The position numbers and the translations under genes are program-made. A stretch of 64,000 nucleotides of DNA from CAVQXR01 sp046330455 (lineage in GTDB: Bacteria > Actinomycetota > Thermoleophilia > Gaiellales > Gaiellaceae), in contig JAXLSU010000011.1 of NCBI GenBank assembly GCA_046330455.1, positions 1-64,000 on the forward strand, written 5' to 3'. The notes under the pieces were generated by a model. The model was not told the origin of the DNA. It made no database searches and saw nothing but the letters and a program-made list of their open reading frames with translations. Below, piece after piece: positions 45,835 to 55,022 of this stretch. Each line of letters opens with the position of its first letter. Position 1 is the stretch's first letter.

Positions 45835-46880
45835 CGGTACAGCGCCAGCATGCGCTCGGCAGCCCGGTCGGCCGTGAGGTGGAGCACCCGACTTCGCCCC
45901 GTTCGCCCGAGGCTCGCCCGACGATCCGGATCCCGCGCGAGCGCGAGGAGGGCATCGGCGACCGACTCTGCGTCGCGCTCGACGATGATCCCCGCCGCGC
46001 CGTCACCCGTGAGCGAGCGCACGCCGTGCACCGGCGTCGCGACGATCGGCAGCTCGCAGGCGGCAGCCTCGTGGGCGGCACGGCACATCACCTCGAACAG
46101 GGTCGGCAGAACGAACACATCCGCACCCTGGTAGTAGCGCTCGACGTCGGGCCGATCGCCCGCGAGCAGCACCCGCCCTGCCAGTCCCAGCCGGTCGGCC
46201 GTCTCGCGCACCGCCACCGCGTCGTTCGCTCCGGGCCGGTCTCCCAGCACCCACAGTCGCAGCGGAACGGAGCCGAGCGACGCCGCCCGCGCGACGCCTT
46301 CGAGGGCCACGTCGAGCCCCTTGAGCCGCCAGTCACGGCCGACGAAGACGGCCACCACCTCGTCCTCGCCAACGCCGAGCGAGCTGCGCAGAGCAGCGCG
46401 CGCCGCGGGATCGGGACGGAAGCGCTCGGTGTCGATCGCCAGCGGCACGACGACCGCGGGCACGTCGGGAAAGCGGCGGGCGAGGTCGTCCATGATGTCC
46501 TCGGCCGGCGCGACGAGAAGACGCGACCGCCCGAACGTCCAGCGCTCGAGGCCGACCGAGAGCGAGCGGGCCAGCCGGTCGGAGGACGTGCGACGAACGC
46601 CGGCCCGGTCGAACGCCTCCTGCAGCGCCGCGTGGCAGACATGTACCCAGACGATGTCGGCCCGGCTTGCGACGAGCGGCATCCCGCCCGAGACGTGCAC
46701 GAGGTCGAAGCCGTGCCCGAGCAGCCGCAGCGAGCCGCCGACGAAGAACGACGCCCACCGGAGACGCAGCGTGCGCCGCGGCGCCGGAACGCGGCGCCAT
46801 TCGACGAGGTCCCGGAGCGAGGGCGCGAGCGTCGAAGCGACGACCGTGAACTCGAACTCGTCGCAGCCGCGGCGGATCAC
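45813..46880 (-). CDS. Family 4 glycosyltransferase
   Basis: At least 355 residues (GTG 46880). The GT-B C-terminal domain is clear: VVPLAIDTERFRPD, VAVFVGRDWRLKGLDVAL, DVERYYQGADVFVLPTLFEV, and VRSLTGDGAAGIIVERDAES with the E-x7-E type motif. Coding resemblance continues upstream (VALVAWDVAEAESPAGIFAE) to an ATG at 46953 that is out of frame by one base. So the real start is probably 46953 with a one-base indel at a GC run. It is the last gene of the minus-strand glycan operon. Confidence 0.82.
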   Translation of the reverse strand: MIRRGCDEFEFTVVASTLAPSLRDLVEWRRVPAPRRTLRLRWASFFVGGSLRLLGHGFDLVHVSGGMPLVASRADIVWVHVCHAALQEAFDRAGVRRTSSDRLARSLSVGLERWTFGRSRLLVAPAEDIMDDLARRFPDVPAVVVPLAIDTERFRPDPAARAALRSSLGVGEDEVVAVFVGRDWRLKGLDVALEGVARAASLGSVPLRLWVLGDRPGANDAVAVRETADRLGLAGRVLLAGDRPDVERYYQGADVFVLPTLFEVMCRAAHEAAACELPIVATPVHGVRSLTGDGAAGIIVERDAESVADALLALARDPDRRASLGRTGRSRVLHLTADRAAERMLALYRQVLDAR

Positions 46881-46966
46881 CTCGGCGAAGATCCCCGCCG
46901 GGCTCTCCGCCTCGGCGACGTCCCAGGCGACGAGCGCGACGCGCGGGCGGCATCTGACGGGCGCGC

Positions 46967-48433
46967 TCAGGCCGGCTCCAGGAGCGGCTCGCCCGCGAGA
47001 CCTGCAATGTCGCCCACGAGCAGCGCCGCCGCCGTCGCCCCGAGATCCGTGAGCCGGGGGTCGCGGGCCGGCGTGCGGAGCCGGGAGGCACCGGGGGCGA
47101 GAAGCGCCCAGGCCTCGTCGGTGTGGTTTCCTTCTCGCCCGCTACCCGCCCCGTGACGCACGACCTCGCCGAACACCGGTGAGACGACGCGGTCGAGTGA
47201 GCTCGTCGGCGTCTCGGCGAACCGGACGACGAGATCGGGCAGCTGCCCGGAGTGGGCGCCGTGCTCGATCACATCCGCCGTGCGCTCGACGGCCGCCACG
47301 GAGGCAGTGCCGTCGGGATCGTGGAACGTCGCGAGCCCGGCGGCGAGCTCCGCGACGAGCTCGCCGACCTCGCCCGGGGAGACGATCCCGTCGCGCTCGC
47401 GCCCGGTGAGATTGAGGCGGATGAAGCCGTGGTGGTCGTTCGGAACGGTGAAGGCCCGGGTCCTGCTCCAGTCGATGCCGCGGAGGTCGAGCCGCGCCGT
47501 CAGCTCGAGCGCCACCCGATCGGGAAGCATCCGGGCGACCGACGCACGAAGGTCCGTCGGCAGCTTCGCACGGAGGCGCCAGAGCGAGTCGCCGCCCCGG
47601 CGCTGCTCCGGGCGGCGCCCCGTCAGGACGGCGTCGAGCATCCCGGGCAACAGGTCGGCGCGACTCGTATTCGTCGCCATCCCGAGCGGGGAGAAGACGA
47701 TGATGTCCGCGCCCGGCGGCAGCGACGCGATGATCCTGGCGAGCGCCGCGTCGGCAGCTTCGTACAGCGCCGGCAGGCCCCCGTCCGCCCGCTCGAGGCT
47801 CCAGAACTGGTGCCCTCCGAGATGAACCGACGGCAGGCAGCAGACGAGCAGGTCCGGCGGCTTACTCGCGAGCGCGTCGCAGACGAGCGAGGCGGTCCGG
47901 TCAGGTGCGGCGAGCAGCCGGCCATGCAGCCGCCGGAGCGCCCCGGGCGAAGGCTGTCCGAACACCTCGTCGGCGGCGGGCCCCCGACCCTGGCCTCGCT
48001 CCGCCGCCTTCAGGGCAGCAGGCGCCGACGACCAGCGCTGGAGCGTGACGCGGTTCGTGAAACCGACACCGCTGAGGATGACGGCGGACGAGTCCCGCAT
48101 AGGTCGTGCCTCGTAAGGATCGACGACGAGCACGCGCCGGCCCGCCCTCGCGATCCGTTCCCAGAACGCTTCCGGCGCGGGAAACGCGGACGCCGGGCGG
48201 ATGCGCTGCCCGGACGCGCACCACTGGAACGGGTAGTGGAGGCCGTGGTCGCCCGGCTCGATCCCGCTCCAGAGGGTCGGGAACGACGCGGCGGCGAGCC
48301 ACGTCGCGGGCGTGCGGAGCCTGAGCTCGGGACCGCGCGCGAGGAGCCCGGCCAGGGCAGGGAGGCGGCCCTCCGCGATCAGCGCGTCCCGCAGCGCCGG
48401 GCTCGAGGCGTCGAAGCCGAGCAGAGCGAGCAC
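46967..48433 (-). CDS. Alkaline-phosphatase-superfamily hydrolase (phosphodiesterase-like)
   Basis: 488 residues from GTG 48433, one base after the oxidoreductase stop. Fold landmarks: LALLGFDASSPALRDALI with the first Asp, TWLAAASFPTLWSGIEPGDHGLHY (nucleophile Thr/Ser region), and later metal ligands in DIIVFSPLGM, NDHHGFIR and HSGQLPD. The family includes nucleotide pyrophosphatases and phosphoglycerol/ethanolamine-phosphate transferases. No signal peptide or membrane helices. In this operon it may trim or move phosphate groups on a glycan precursor. Confidence 0.75.
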   Translation of the reverse strand: MLALLGFDASSPALRDALIAEGRLPALAGLLARGPELRLRTPATWLAAASFPTLWSGIEPGDHGLHYPFQWCASGQRIRPASAFPAPEAFWERIARAGRRVLVVDPYEARPMRDSSAVILSGVGFTNRVTLQRWSSAPAALKAAERGQGRGPAADEVFGQPSPGALRRLHGRLLAAPDRTASLVCDALASKPPDLLVCCLPSVHLGGHQFWSLERADGGLPALYEAADAALARIIASLPPGADIIVFSPLGMATNTSRADLLPGMLDAVLTGRRPEQRRGGDSLWRLRAKLPTDLRASVARMLPDRVALELTARLDLRGIDWSRTRAFTVPNDHHGFIRLNLTGRERDGIVSPGEVGELVAELAAGLATFHDPDGTASVAAVERTADVIEHGAHSGQLPDLVVRFAETPTSSLDRVVSPVFGEVVRHGAGSGREGNHTDEAWALLAPGASRLRTPARDPRLTDLGATAAALLVGDIAGLAGEPLLEPA

Positions 48434-48434
48434 G

Positions 48435-49342
48435 TCAGGGGCCTCCCTCGACGCCGGCCGGAGCCGCGACGAGCCGGGCCTCGTCGAGCACGGTCATGAC
48501 CCGGAGCCCGTCCAGGGCCGTCGCGAGCTCGGACCGGCTCTCGCCGCGCGTCGCTGCCGCGAGCGCCTCCAGCTCGGCCGCGAGGCACGCGACGAACGAG
48601 CCCGCCGCGCCGAGGCGCTCGCGCAGCCGGCGCAGCCGCCCTCCTCGCTCAGCCCGTCCAAGCTCGCGGCCGCCGGAGCGAACCGCCACGAGCTCCCGGT
48701 AGGGACGGTCATGAGCACAGGTCACGAATGCCGTCCCGCGTCCGAGCTCGAGCTGGAGCGTGACGCTCGACCGGTCGATGCGGGCCGCCCCCACCGCCTC
48801 CACCTCGCTCCCCGAGATCCAGGCAGCGAGGTCGACTAGGTGGGGAGCGAGATCGAGCAGCGCCTCGTCGCGGACGACGTAGGGCGACCACGACCGGCGC
48901 TCGATGTCGAGCACGAGCTCGAGCTCGAGGCGCTCCTCGCGCGCGCCCAGCTCGCGAAGGCGGACGAGCTCCGGATCGAACCGGCGCTGAAAGCCGACGA
49001 AGAGGGTCGGCTCGAGGAGGGCCAGCTCGGCGGCGCCGGCCGCATCGGCAGCGGGAGGCTTCTCGACGAGCACGGTCACGCCGGCCTCGACGCAGAGCCG
49101 GGCGTCGGCGAGGTGTGCCTCCACCGGGGTCGCGAGCACGACCGCGTCGATCCCGCCCGCAGCGACGAGCTCCGCCGCCGATCCGTACGCGGGCAGGCCC
49201 GCCGCGAGTCGCGTCCGGCGACCCTCGTCCGGATCGGCCACGGCAGCGAGGCGAACGCCGCGCGCCGCGCGGGCGGCCGGCACGTACCCCGCTCCGCGAG
49301 GCGCCCGCAGCCGACGAGCCCGAGCCTGACGGCGGCGCTCAT
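48435..49342 (-). CDS. Gfo/Idh/MocA-type oxidoreductase, one frameshift near the N-terminus
   Basis: ATG 49342 overlaps the preceding gene stop (ATGA). It reads MSAAVRLGLVGCGRLAERG in one frame, then from about 49285 AARAARGVRLAAVADPDEGR in another. Adding one G to a GGGG run restores the frame. The Rossmann NAD motif, the VLVEKPPAAD motif (Lys of the EKP triad), and FVGFQRRFDPEL with HLVDLAAWI follow. ~302 residues. Such enzymes oxidise or epimerise NDP-sugars or inositols, fitting a surface-glycan operon. Confidence 0.82.
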
Positions 49343-50705
49343 TCCTGCTCCGCTCTCGGACGGCCCGCCGCGGCCGCCAGCGACACGACGTGGTGCAGCT
49401 TGCCGGACGGGTCGACGGGAATCCGGTCGACCCGCTCGACCCGCGTTGTGCCGGGCGCGCCCAGCATCTCCTCGATCTCCCCGGCGATCAGCCGCCGGTA
49501 GAGCTCTGGCGAAGGGTCGTCGCGCTGCACGACGAGTACGCCGACGCCAGATCCTCCCGCTGCACGACGCGGAAGTCGAGCACGCTCTCGCACTTGCGCG
49601 TGATGATCCAGGCGACGGGATCGGGCGGAACGAGCGTCCCGTCGGCCCGGACGAGCACGTCACGCTCACGACCGGTGAGCTGCCCGAGGACGGGCAGGCC
49701 ACGGCCGCACCGGCAGTCGTGTCGCTCGGGAGCGATCGCGCGATCGCCGAGCCGGTAGCGCACGAGCGGCATGGCCAGGTTGCGCAGGTCGGTGACGAGC
49801 ACGTGCCCGAGCTCGCCCGGCGCCGCAGGCTCGCCGTCGTCGCGCACGAGCTCGACGAGCACCGTCTCGGCCGCGACATGGAACGAGCGCTCCTCGGGGC
49901 ACTGGTAGGCGATCGCGCCGTTCTCGACGTTTCGATACCGCTCGAAGACGGGTCGGCCGAGCACCGCCTCGATCGTGTCGCGGTGATGAGGCAGGAGCCG
50001 TCCGCCGCCGCTCCAGCAGGCACGGATCGGCAGCTCGAGGCCGAGCTCCCGGGCCGACCGGGCAAGCACGAACACGCCCGTCGCGACACCGGTGACGAGC
50101 GCGGCGGGGCGCCCTGCGAGCGACGCAGCCAGGTTGCGGACGACAGCTGGATCGGCGAGCGACGCACCCGGAACCACGGTGATGTTCAGCGCGGCGGCTG
50201 CGGCCATCGACCGGGTGGTCATCGATGCCGGCCGGTTGGGAAGCGAGATGCGACGCTCTCCGAGGGAGACACCGAGCCACTCGTTGAAGCGGCGATCGTT
50301 TGCCTGGAACCAGGCGGAGGCCGAGCGGGAGCCGAGCGTCACGAGCGGCTGCCCCGTCGCCCCCGACGTTCTCCGGAGCTGCCCCCGGGCCGAGGGAACC
50401 GAAAGGCGGGCGACACCGAGCCGCTGGACGTCCTCCCGTACGAGCTCGGGGACCCGGCGCAGGTCGGCGATCGACCGGAGCTCGCCGGGCCGCACTCCGG
50501 CGGCCTCGAGCCGCTCGCGATGGAACGGCACCGCTGCGGCGGCGGCGAGCACCGTGCGGAGACGGTCGAGCTGGAGCCGTTCGAGCCGTTCCCGGTCCCA
50601 CCACTGCGACTGCCGGAGCAGCTGGTAGGGCCGGGACGGCCGCGCTGGATCAGCGTGCCAGGCGAGTCGCGCTACCCGCTCGCGTATGGCGGCGGTGGCC
50701 GTCAC
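49339..50705 (-). CDS. CapK/PaaK-like adenylate-forming enzyme, copy 1 (frameshift near the C-terminus)
   Basis: GTG 50705 overlaps the previous stop (GTGA). N-terminus WHADPARPSRPYQLLRQSQW is shared with copy 3. ATP and acceptor landmarks: RRTSGATGQPLVTL, YRNVENGAIAYQCPEERSFH, AMPLVRYRLGDRA, and CRCGRGLPVL. Near 49560 the frame shifts; the last ~80 residues continue as VQRDDPSPELYRRLI with PSGKLHHVV, the C-terminal Lys loop. The family activates carboxylates as AMP or CoA esters and occurs in capsule and exopolysaccharide clusters (CapK). Substrate unknown. Confidence 0.78.
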
Positions 50706-52057
50706 GCGCTCTCTCCGGGCGTTCGCGGCCCCGCGTGAGAGACGATGTGACGAAGCTTGCCGGAGCGCTCGAGCGGGATCTCGTCGACCCGCTCGACCCG
50801 GGTCGTGCCGGGAGCGCGCAGCATCCCGTCCAGCGCCGCCGCGATGCGCTCCCGAAACGCAGCGGGTGGTGGATCGTCGCGCTGCACGACCTTCACGTCG
50901 ACACGGCAATCTGCATGCTGCTCGATCTGGAACTCGACGACGCTCGCCGCAACCGCTGTCATGACGTGGTTGCCAACGTCCTCGGGCGTGACGTAGGCAC
51001 CGTCGCCGGTGACGAGGAGCTCGTTCGTGCGCCCCACGAGCGAACGGAGCACGGGCAGCCCGCGGCCGCAGGAGCACGGCTCCGCGGCGAGTGCCGCAAG
51101 GTCACCGAGCCGGTACCGGATCATCGGCATCGCGTGGTTGCAGAGCGTCGTCACGAGCACCTCCCCCACCTCCCCCGTGGCGGCGGGCTCGCCGTCCGGC
51201 CGGACGACCTCGACGATCACGTTCTCGGCGAGCAGGTGGAGCGAACGGCCCTCCGGGCACTCCTGGCCGATCAGGCCCGTCTCCCAGGCTCCGTAGCGCT
51301 GGTACACGGAAGCCCCGAACGCGCGCTCGACGGTCTGTCGCTGGGGCTCGTGCAACATGCCGGCGCCGCTCCAGACCACCCGGGCCGGAATCGAGACTCC
51401 GGCGTCGATGAGCTGGCCTGCAAGGATGCTCAGCGGCCCGACTCCGCCGGTGACGAGGGCTGGAGGCACGCGGCGAAGCGACCGCGCGAACCCGGCGACC
51501 GTGCTGTCGCTGCCCGGCGGGCGGATCACGTGGTGGAGCCTCGTGTTCTCGAGTGCCGACACGATCCGGCGACGACGCCCCATGCGCGATCCGGTGATGT
51601 GGAGCCGGTGCTCGGCCGGGCCGATCCCGTGCCAGTCGCGGGCCCGGAGGTCGGCGGCCTTGACGAACGCGATCAGCGACAGCGGCCGGAGCACCTCCAC
51701 GGGACGTCCGGACGACCCCGACGTCTCGACCCGCATTCCCCTGCTCCCGGGGCGCCGCAGCCCCTCGACTCCGAGCCGCTGCAGCTCGTCACGCTCGAGC
51801 GGCGGCAGCGCCGCGAGCTCGGACAGCGCCTCGATCCGGGCGGGGTCGAGACCGGCGGCGTGCAGTCGCTCGCGATGGAAGGGCACCGAGCGGGCCGCGT
51901 CGAGCAGGTCGCGCAGCGCCTCCAGCCGGAGCCGGTCGAGCTCCGCGGGATCGAGCCACTGCGTCTCGAGCAGCCGGTGGTATGTGGCCCAGACCCCGCC
52001 GGGATGGACGCGTAGGGCTCCCCGGGTGAGCCGGCACCGGGCGCCGGGGATCCTCAC
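50702..52057 (-). CDS. CapK/PaaK-like adenylate-forming enzyme, copy 2
   Basis: 451 residues from GTG 52057, overlapping copy 3's stop (GTGA). ATP-binding loop RVETSGSSGRPVEVLRPLSL, YQRYGAWETGLIGQECPEGR, AMPMIRYRLGDLAAL, a C-x-C cluster EPCSCGRGLPVL, and C-terminal ERSGKLRHIVSH with the conserved Lys. Complete. Its N-terminal 30 residues differ from the other two copies (VHPGGVWATYHRLLETQW in place of ARPSRPY...), suggesting a different acceptor. Confidence 0.83.
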   Translation of the reverse strand: MRIPGARCRLTRGALRVHPGGVWATYHRLLETQWLDPAELDRLRLEALRDLLDAARSVPFHRERLHAAGLDPARIEALSELAALPPLERDELQRLGVEGLRRPGSRGMRVETSGSSGRPVEVLRPLSLIAFVKAADLRARDWHGIGPAEHRLHITGSRMGRRRRIVSALENTRLHHVIRPPGSDSTVAGFARSLRRVPPALVTGGVGPLSILAGQLIDAGVSIPARVVWSGAGMLHEPQRQTVERAFGASVYQRYGAWETGLIGQECPEGRSLHLLAENVIVEVVRPDGEPAATGEVGEVLVTTLCNHAMPMIRYRLGDLAALAAEPCSCGRGLPVLRSLVGRTNELLVTGDGAYVTPEDVGNHVMTAVAASVVEFQIEQHADCRVDVKVVQRDDPPPAAFRERIAAALDGMLRAPGTTRVERVDEIPLERSGKLRHIVSHAGPRTPGESA

Positions 52058-53391
52058 CGCCCGCCGCCCGCATTCGAGACGATGTGTCGCAGCTTCCCGG
52101 CGCCCGTGAGCGGGATCGAGTCGACCCGCTCGACGCATGTGCCTCCGGCCACCCCGATCAGAGCGTCGATGCCGGCCGCCACCTGAGCGCGGTAGCGCTC
52201 GGGAGCCGGCTCCTCACGCTGCACGAGCCTCACGTCGACGTGCAGGTCGGCGTGCTGCTCGACCTGGAACTCGACGACGCTCGCCCGGGCGCCCGTCATG
52301 ACGGCAGAGACGAGCTCGGGCAGGACGAGCCCGCCGCCGGTCGCCCGGAGGAGCTCGTTCGAGCGCCCGACGAGACGCTCGAGCACCGGCAGCCCGCGGC
52401 CGCAGGAGCACGTGTCCGAGGCGGGCGCGACCGCCAGGTCGCCGATCCGGTACCGCAGGAGCGGCATCGCCCGGTTTCGCAGCTGGGTGACGAGAACGTG
52501 CCCGAGCTCTCCGGGCGCTGCCGGCCGCCCGTCGTCGCGCACGAGCTCGACGAGCACGGACTCGGCCGAGAGGTGGAAGGAATGCCCCTCCGGACATTCG
52601 TGCGCGAGCATGCCCGTCTCCCAGGCCCCGTAGCGCTCGTGGACCCGGCAGCGAAGCGCCTCCTCGATCGGCTCCCGGTAGAACCCGGGAAGGTGGTTCC
52701 CCTCACTCCAGCAGGCCCTGGCGCGGATCCGTCGCCCCGCGGCGAGCAGGCCGCTCGCGAGGGCATAGAGCGCGTTCGACTGGCCCCAGACGAGCGAGAC
52801 CCCTCGCCGCTCGAACGAGTCGGCGAGCGCCCGGACGACGGCCGGATCGGCCAGTGTCGCGGAGGGGACGAGCGTGACGTTCCCGAGCGCGGTCGCGATG
52901 CGACGGCGAAGCAGCGCTGTCGACGGGGACGCCGCCAGCCACAGGCGCCGCTCGCCGTGGCGGACGCCGAGCCACTCGTTGCACCGCCGCTCGTCGGCCT
53001 CGAACCAGGCGATCATCTCCCGCGGCCAGAGCGCCTCGACGGGCTTTCCGGTCGAGCCGGAGCTCGAGCTGTGCAGCCCGTGGCGACCGGGTACGCGCAG
53101 ACCCTCGACGCCCAGACGCTGCAGCTCGTCCCGTTCGAGCGGCGGCAGCTCCGCGAGGGCCTCCGGAAGACGAAGCTCGCCCGGAGCAAGGCCCGCGGCC
53201 CGCATCCGGTCGCGGTAGAACGGCACCCTCGAGGCCGCCTCGAGAACCTGGCCGAGCGCGCGGGCCTGGAGCGCATCCAGACGATCCCGGCCCCACCACT
53301 GGCTCTCACGGAGCAGCCCGTACGGTCGACTGGGCCGTGCCGGATGCGCGGCGAACGCCGCCCTCGCCGCCAGCTCTCGCACGTCGCTCAC
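52054..53391 (-). CDS. CapK/PaaK-like adenylate-forming enzyme, copy 3
   Basis: 445 residues from GTG 53391, overlapping the membrane protein stop. Motifs: SSSSGSTGKPVEALW, HERYGAWETGMLAHECPEGH, AMPLLRYRIGDLAVA, DTCSCGRGLPVL and TGAGKLRHIVSN. Together with copies 1 and 2 it forms a tandem trio in the order 3-2-1 on the minus strand. The N-terminus AFAAHPARPSRPYGLLRESQ is close to copy 1. Intact and probably active; substrate unknown. Confidence 0.84.
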   Translation of the reverse strand: MSDVRELAARAAFAAHPARPSRPYGLLRESQWWGRDRLDALQARALGQVLEAASRVPFYRDRMRAAGLAPGELRLPEALAELPPLERDELQRLGVEGLRVPGRHGLHSSSSGSTGKPVEALWPREMIAWFEADERRCNEWLGVRHGERRLWLAASPSTALLRRRIATALGNVTLVPSATLADPAVVRALADSFERRGVSLVWGQSNALYALASGLLAAGRRIRARACWSEGNHLPGFYREPIEEALRCRVHERYGAWETGMLAHECPEGHSFHLSAESVLVELVRDDGRPAAPGELGHVLVTQLRNRAMPLLRYRIGDLAVAPASDTCSCGRGLPVLERLVGRSNELLRATGGGLVLPELVSAVMTGARASVVEFQVEQHADLHVDVRLVQREEPAPERYRAQVAAGIDALIGVAGGTCVERVDSIPLTGAGKLRHIVSNAGGGR

Positions 53392-54977
53392 GGGTCGGCC
53401 AGGGCCCCGCCGGCCGGGTTGGACGCGTCACGCCGCCGCCGGAGCAGGACGACCGAGACGACGAGCGCGGCCAGGAGCAGCGGCACGACCACGACGAGCT
53501 CCTTCGGGACGCCCATGTCGGGCAGCGGATGCTCCGCGCTCGAGGCGGCTCTCCACGAGTTGAACAGGTAAGCGCCGAAGCACAGCGCACCGAGCGCCGA
53601 CGAGACGCGCCAGTTCCGGGCGAGACTCGCGGCGGCGATCGCCGTGAACAGGTACCAGGGCGATCGCGGATCGACGACGAGGATCGCGAAGGCGAGCCCG
53701 ACCAGCCCGAACGTGCGCAGGAGCCGATCGTCGGTCCCGTCCTGACGCCAGGCCGCCCACACGACGAATGCGAGCACCCCGGCGAGCAGGAGCGGCCGTG
53801 GGATCTCCGAGAGCCCGGGCTGTGCCGGCGCCGGTGCGCTCGAGGCGCCGTCGCTCCTACCGCCGCCGAACAGGCCGGCCTGGTCGAGGAGCAGGTCGAA
53901 GCCGCCGAACGGCGCGTAGACGGCCAGGGTGACGACGACCGCGATCACGACCAGCGCGGCCGCGTCCCAGAAGCGCCGCAGGCGCAGCGACCGCAGCCAG
54001 TAGACGGCCACGAGCGGCAGCGTGATCAGCTTGACGAGCACCGAGAGCACGAACGCCAGATCGGCGAACCGGAGCTGGCGGCGTACGAGCAGGGCTGCGC
54101 CGAGCGCGAGGAAGAACACCATCACCGTGTCTGTCTTGCTCGCGACGAAGGTGGTCACGACCGGGTTCCAGCCGAACGTCACGATGGCGGCAAGGACGGC
54201 GCGCGGCTCGACCGACCTGACGGCCAGGGCCAGCAGCGCGAGCGTCCCGAGCCCGAGGGCGAACAGGGCGACGCGGTAGAGCATGAGGTTGCCGACCGGG
54301 CTGTCGATACCCGCCTCGGCGAGCATCCGGTTCACGAGCTGCCAGCCCGGCAGCTTGTTGTCGGGCCGTTCCCGGTAGTTCTCGCTGGCGTAGGGGTAGG
54401 TCGGATCGTCCGGGAACGCCGACGGCGCGGTCTCGTACGGGTTCTCCCCGTGGACCGCCGCCACACGACCGAAGCTGATGTAGTCGTAGATATCCGAGCT
54501 GACGTTCGGCAGGGCGAGCACGGAGACGAGCGAGAGGACGGCCGCGACACCCATGGCAGCGCCGATCAGGCCACGCCCGGCGGCCCTGCCCCAGCTCGCG
54601 TACACGGCGACGCCGTAGGCCGCGAACGCAAGCACGGCCATCACGACGAGGAGGGCGGCGATCGTGGCGCCGCCCCGGGGCACGGGGAGGACCGGCGAGG
54701 TGATCCAGGACCAGAGCCCCAGCTCGTCGAAGAGGGCAGCGCTCGCGCGATCGAGCCGCCCCGGTGTCTGCGGGACGACGAACGCAGCGAAGAGCGACGC
54801 CGCGAGCAGGGCGACCGCGCTGAGACCGAGCACCGGGCCAGGGTGCTTCGGCGAGGACGCCGGCACGCACGCCGGCCCGGAATCGTGCACGATGCTCGTC
54901 AAGGTCGCGATCGAGGGCGTGCTCACAGCCTGACGCCCACGCAGGCGGATGTCCACCCGGCGGGACTTGCGGTTCAT
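53388..54977 (-). CDS. Multi-pass GT-C/GT87-like glycosyltransferase
   Basis: About 529 residues from ATG 54977; GTG at 54986 or 54926 are alternatives. Roughly 11-13 hydrophobic segments. The first extracellular loop has NVSSDIYDYISFGRVAAVHG then ENPYETAPSAFPDD, with the acidic pair typical of polyprenyl-phosphate-sugar-dependent transferases such as the MptA/MptB type. PRSPWYLFTAIAAA is near residue 450. It would add sugars outside the membrane. First gene of the seven-gene coupled operon. Confidence 0.8.
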   Translation of the reverse strand: MNRKSRRVDIRLRGRQAVSTPSIATLTSIVHDSGPACVPASSPKHPGPVLGLSAVALLAASLFAAFVVPQTPGRLDRASAALFDELGLWSWITSPVLPVPRGGATIAALLVVMAVLAFAAYGVAVYASWGRAAGRGLIGAAMGVAAVLSLVSVLALPNVSSDIYDYISFGRVAAVHGENPYETAPSAFPDDPTYPYASENYRERPDNKLPGWQLVNRMLAEAGIDSPVGNLMLYRVALFALGLGTLALLALAVRSVEPRAVLAAIVTFGWNPVVTTFVASKTDTVMVFFLALGAALLVRRQLRFADLAFVLSVLVKLITLPLVAVYWLRSLRLRRFWDAAALVVIAVVVTLAVYAPFGGFDLLLDQAGLFGGGRSDGASSAPAPAQPGLSEIPRPLLLAGVLAFVVWAAWRQDGTDDRLLRTFGLVGLAFAILVVDPRSPWYLFTAIAAASLARNWRVSSALGALCFGAYLFNSWRAASSAEHPLPDMGVPKELVVVVPLLLAALVVSVVLLRRRRDASNPAGGALADP

Positions 54978-55022
54978 AGGGATCACCGATCATGCTGAGA
55001 GAAGTCCATCGGAGGGGGATCG

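Noticed and set aside
48840..50738. 632-codon plus-strand frame over the oxidoreductase and CapK copy 1
   Set aside because: Shadow frame; the minus-strand products are recognisable.
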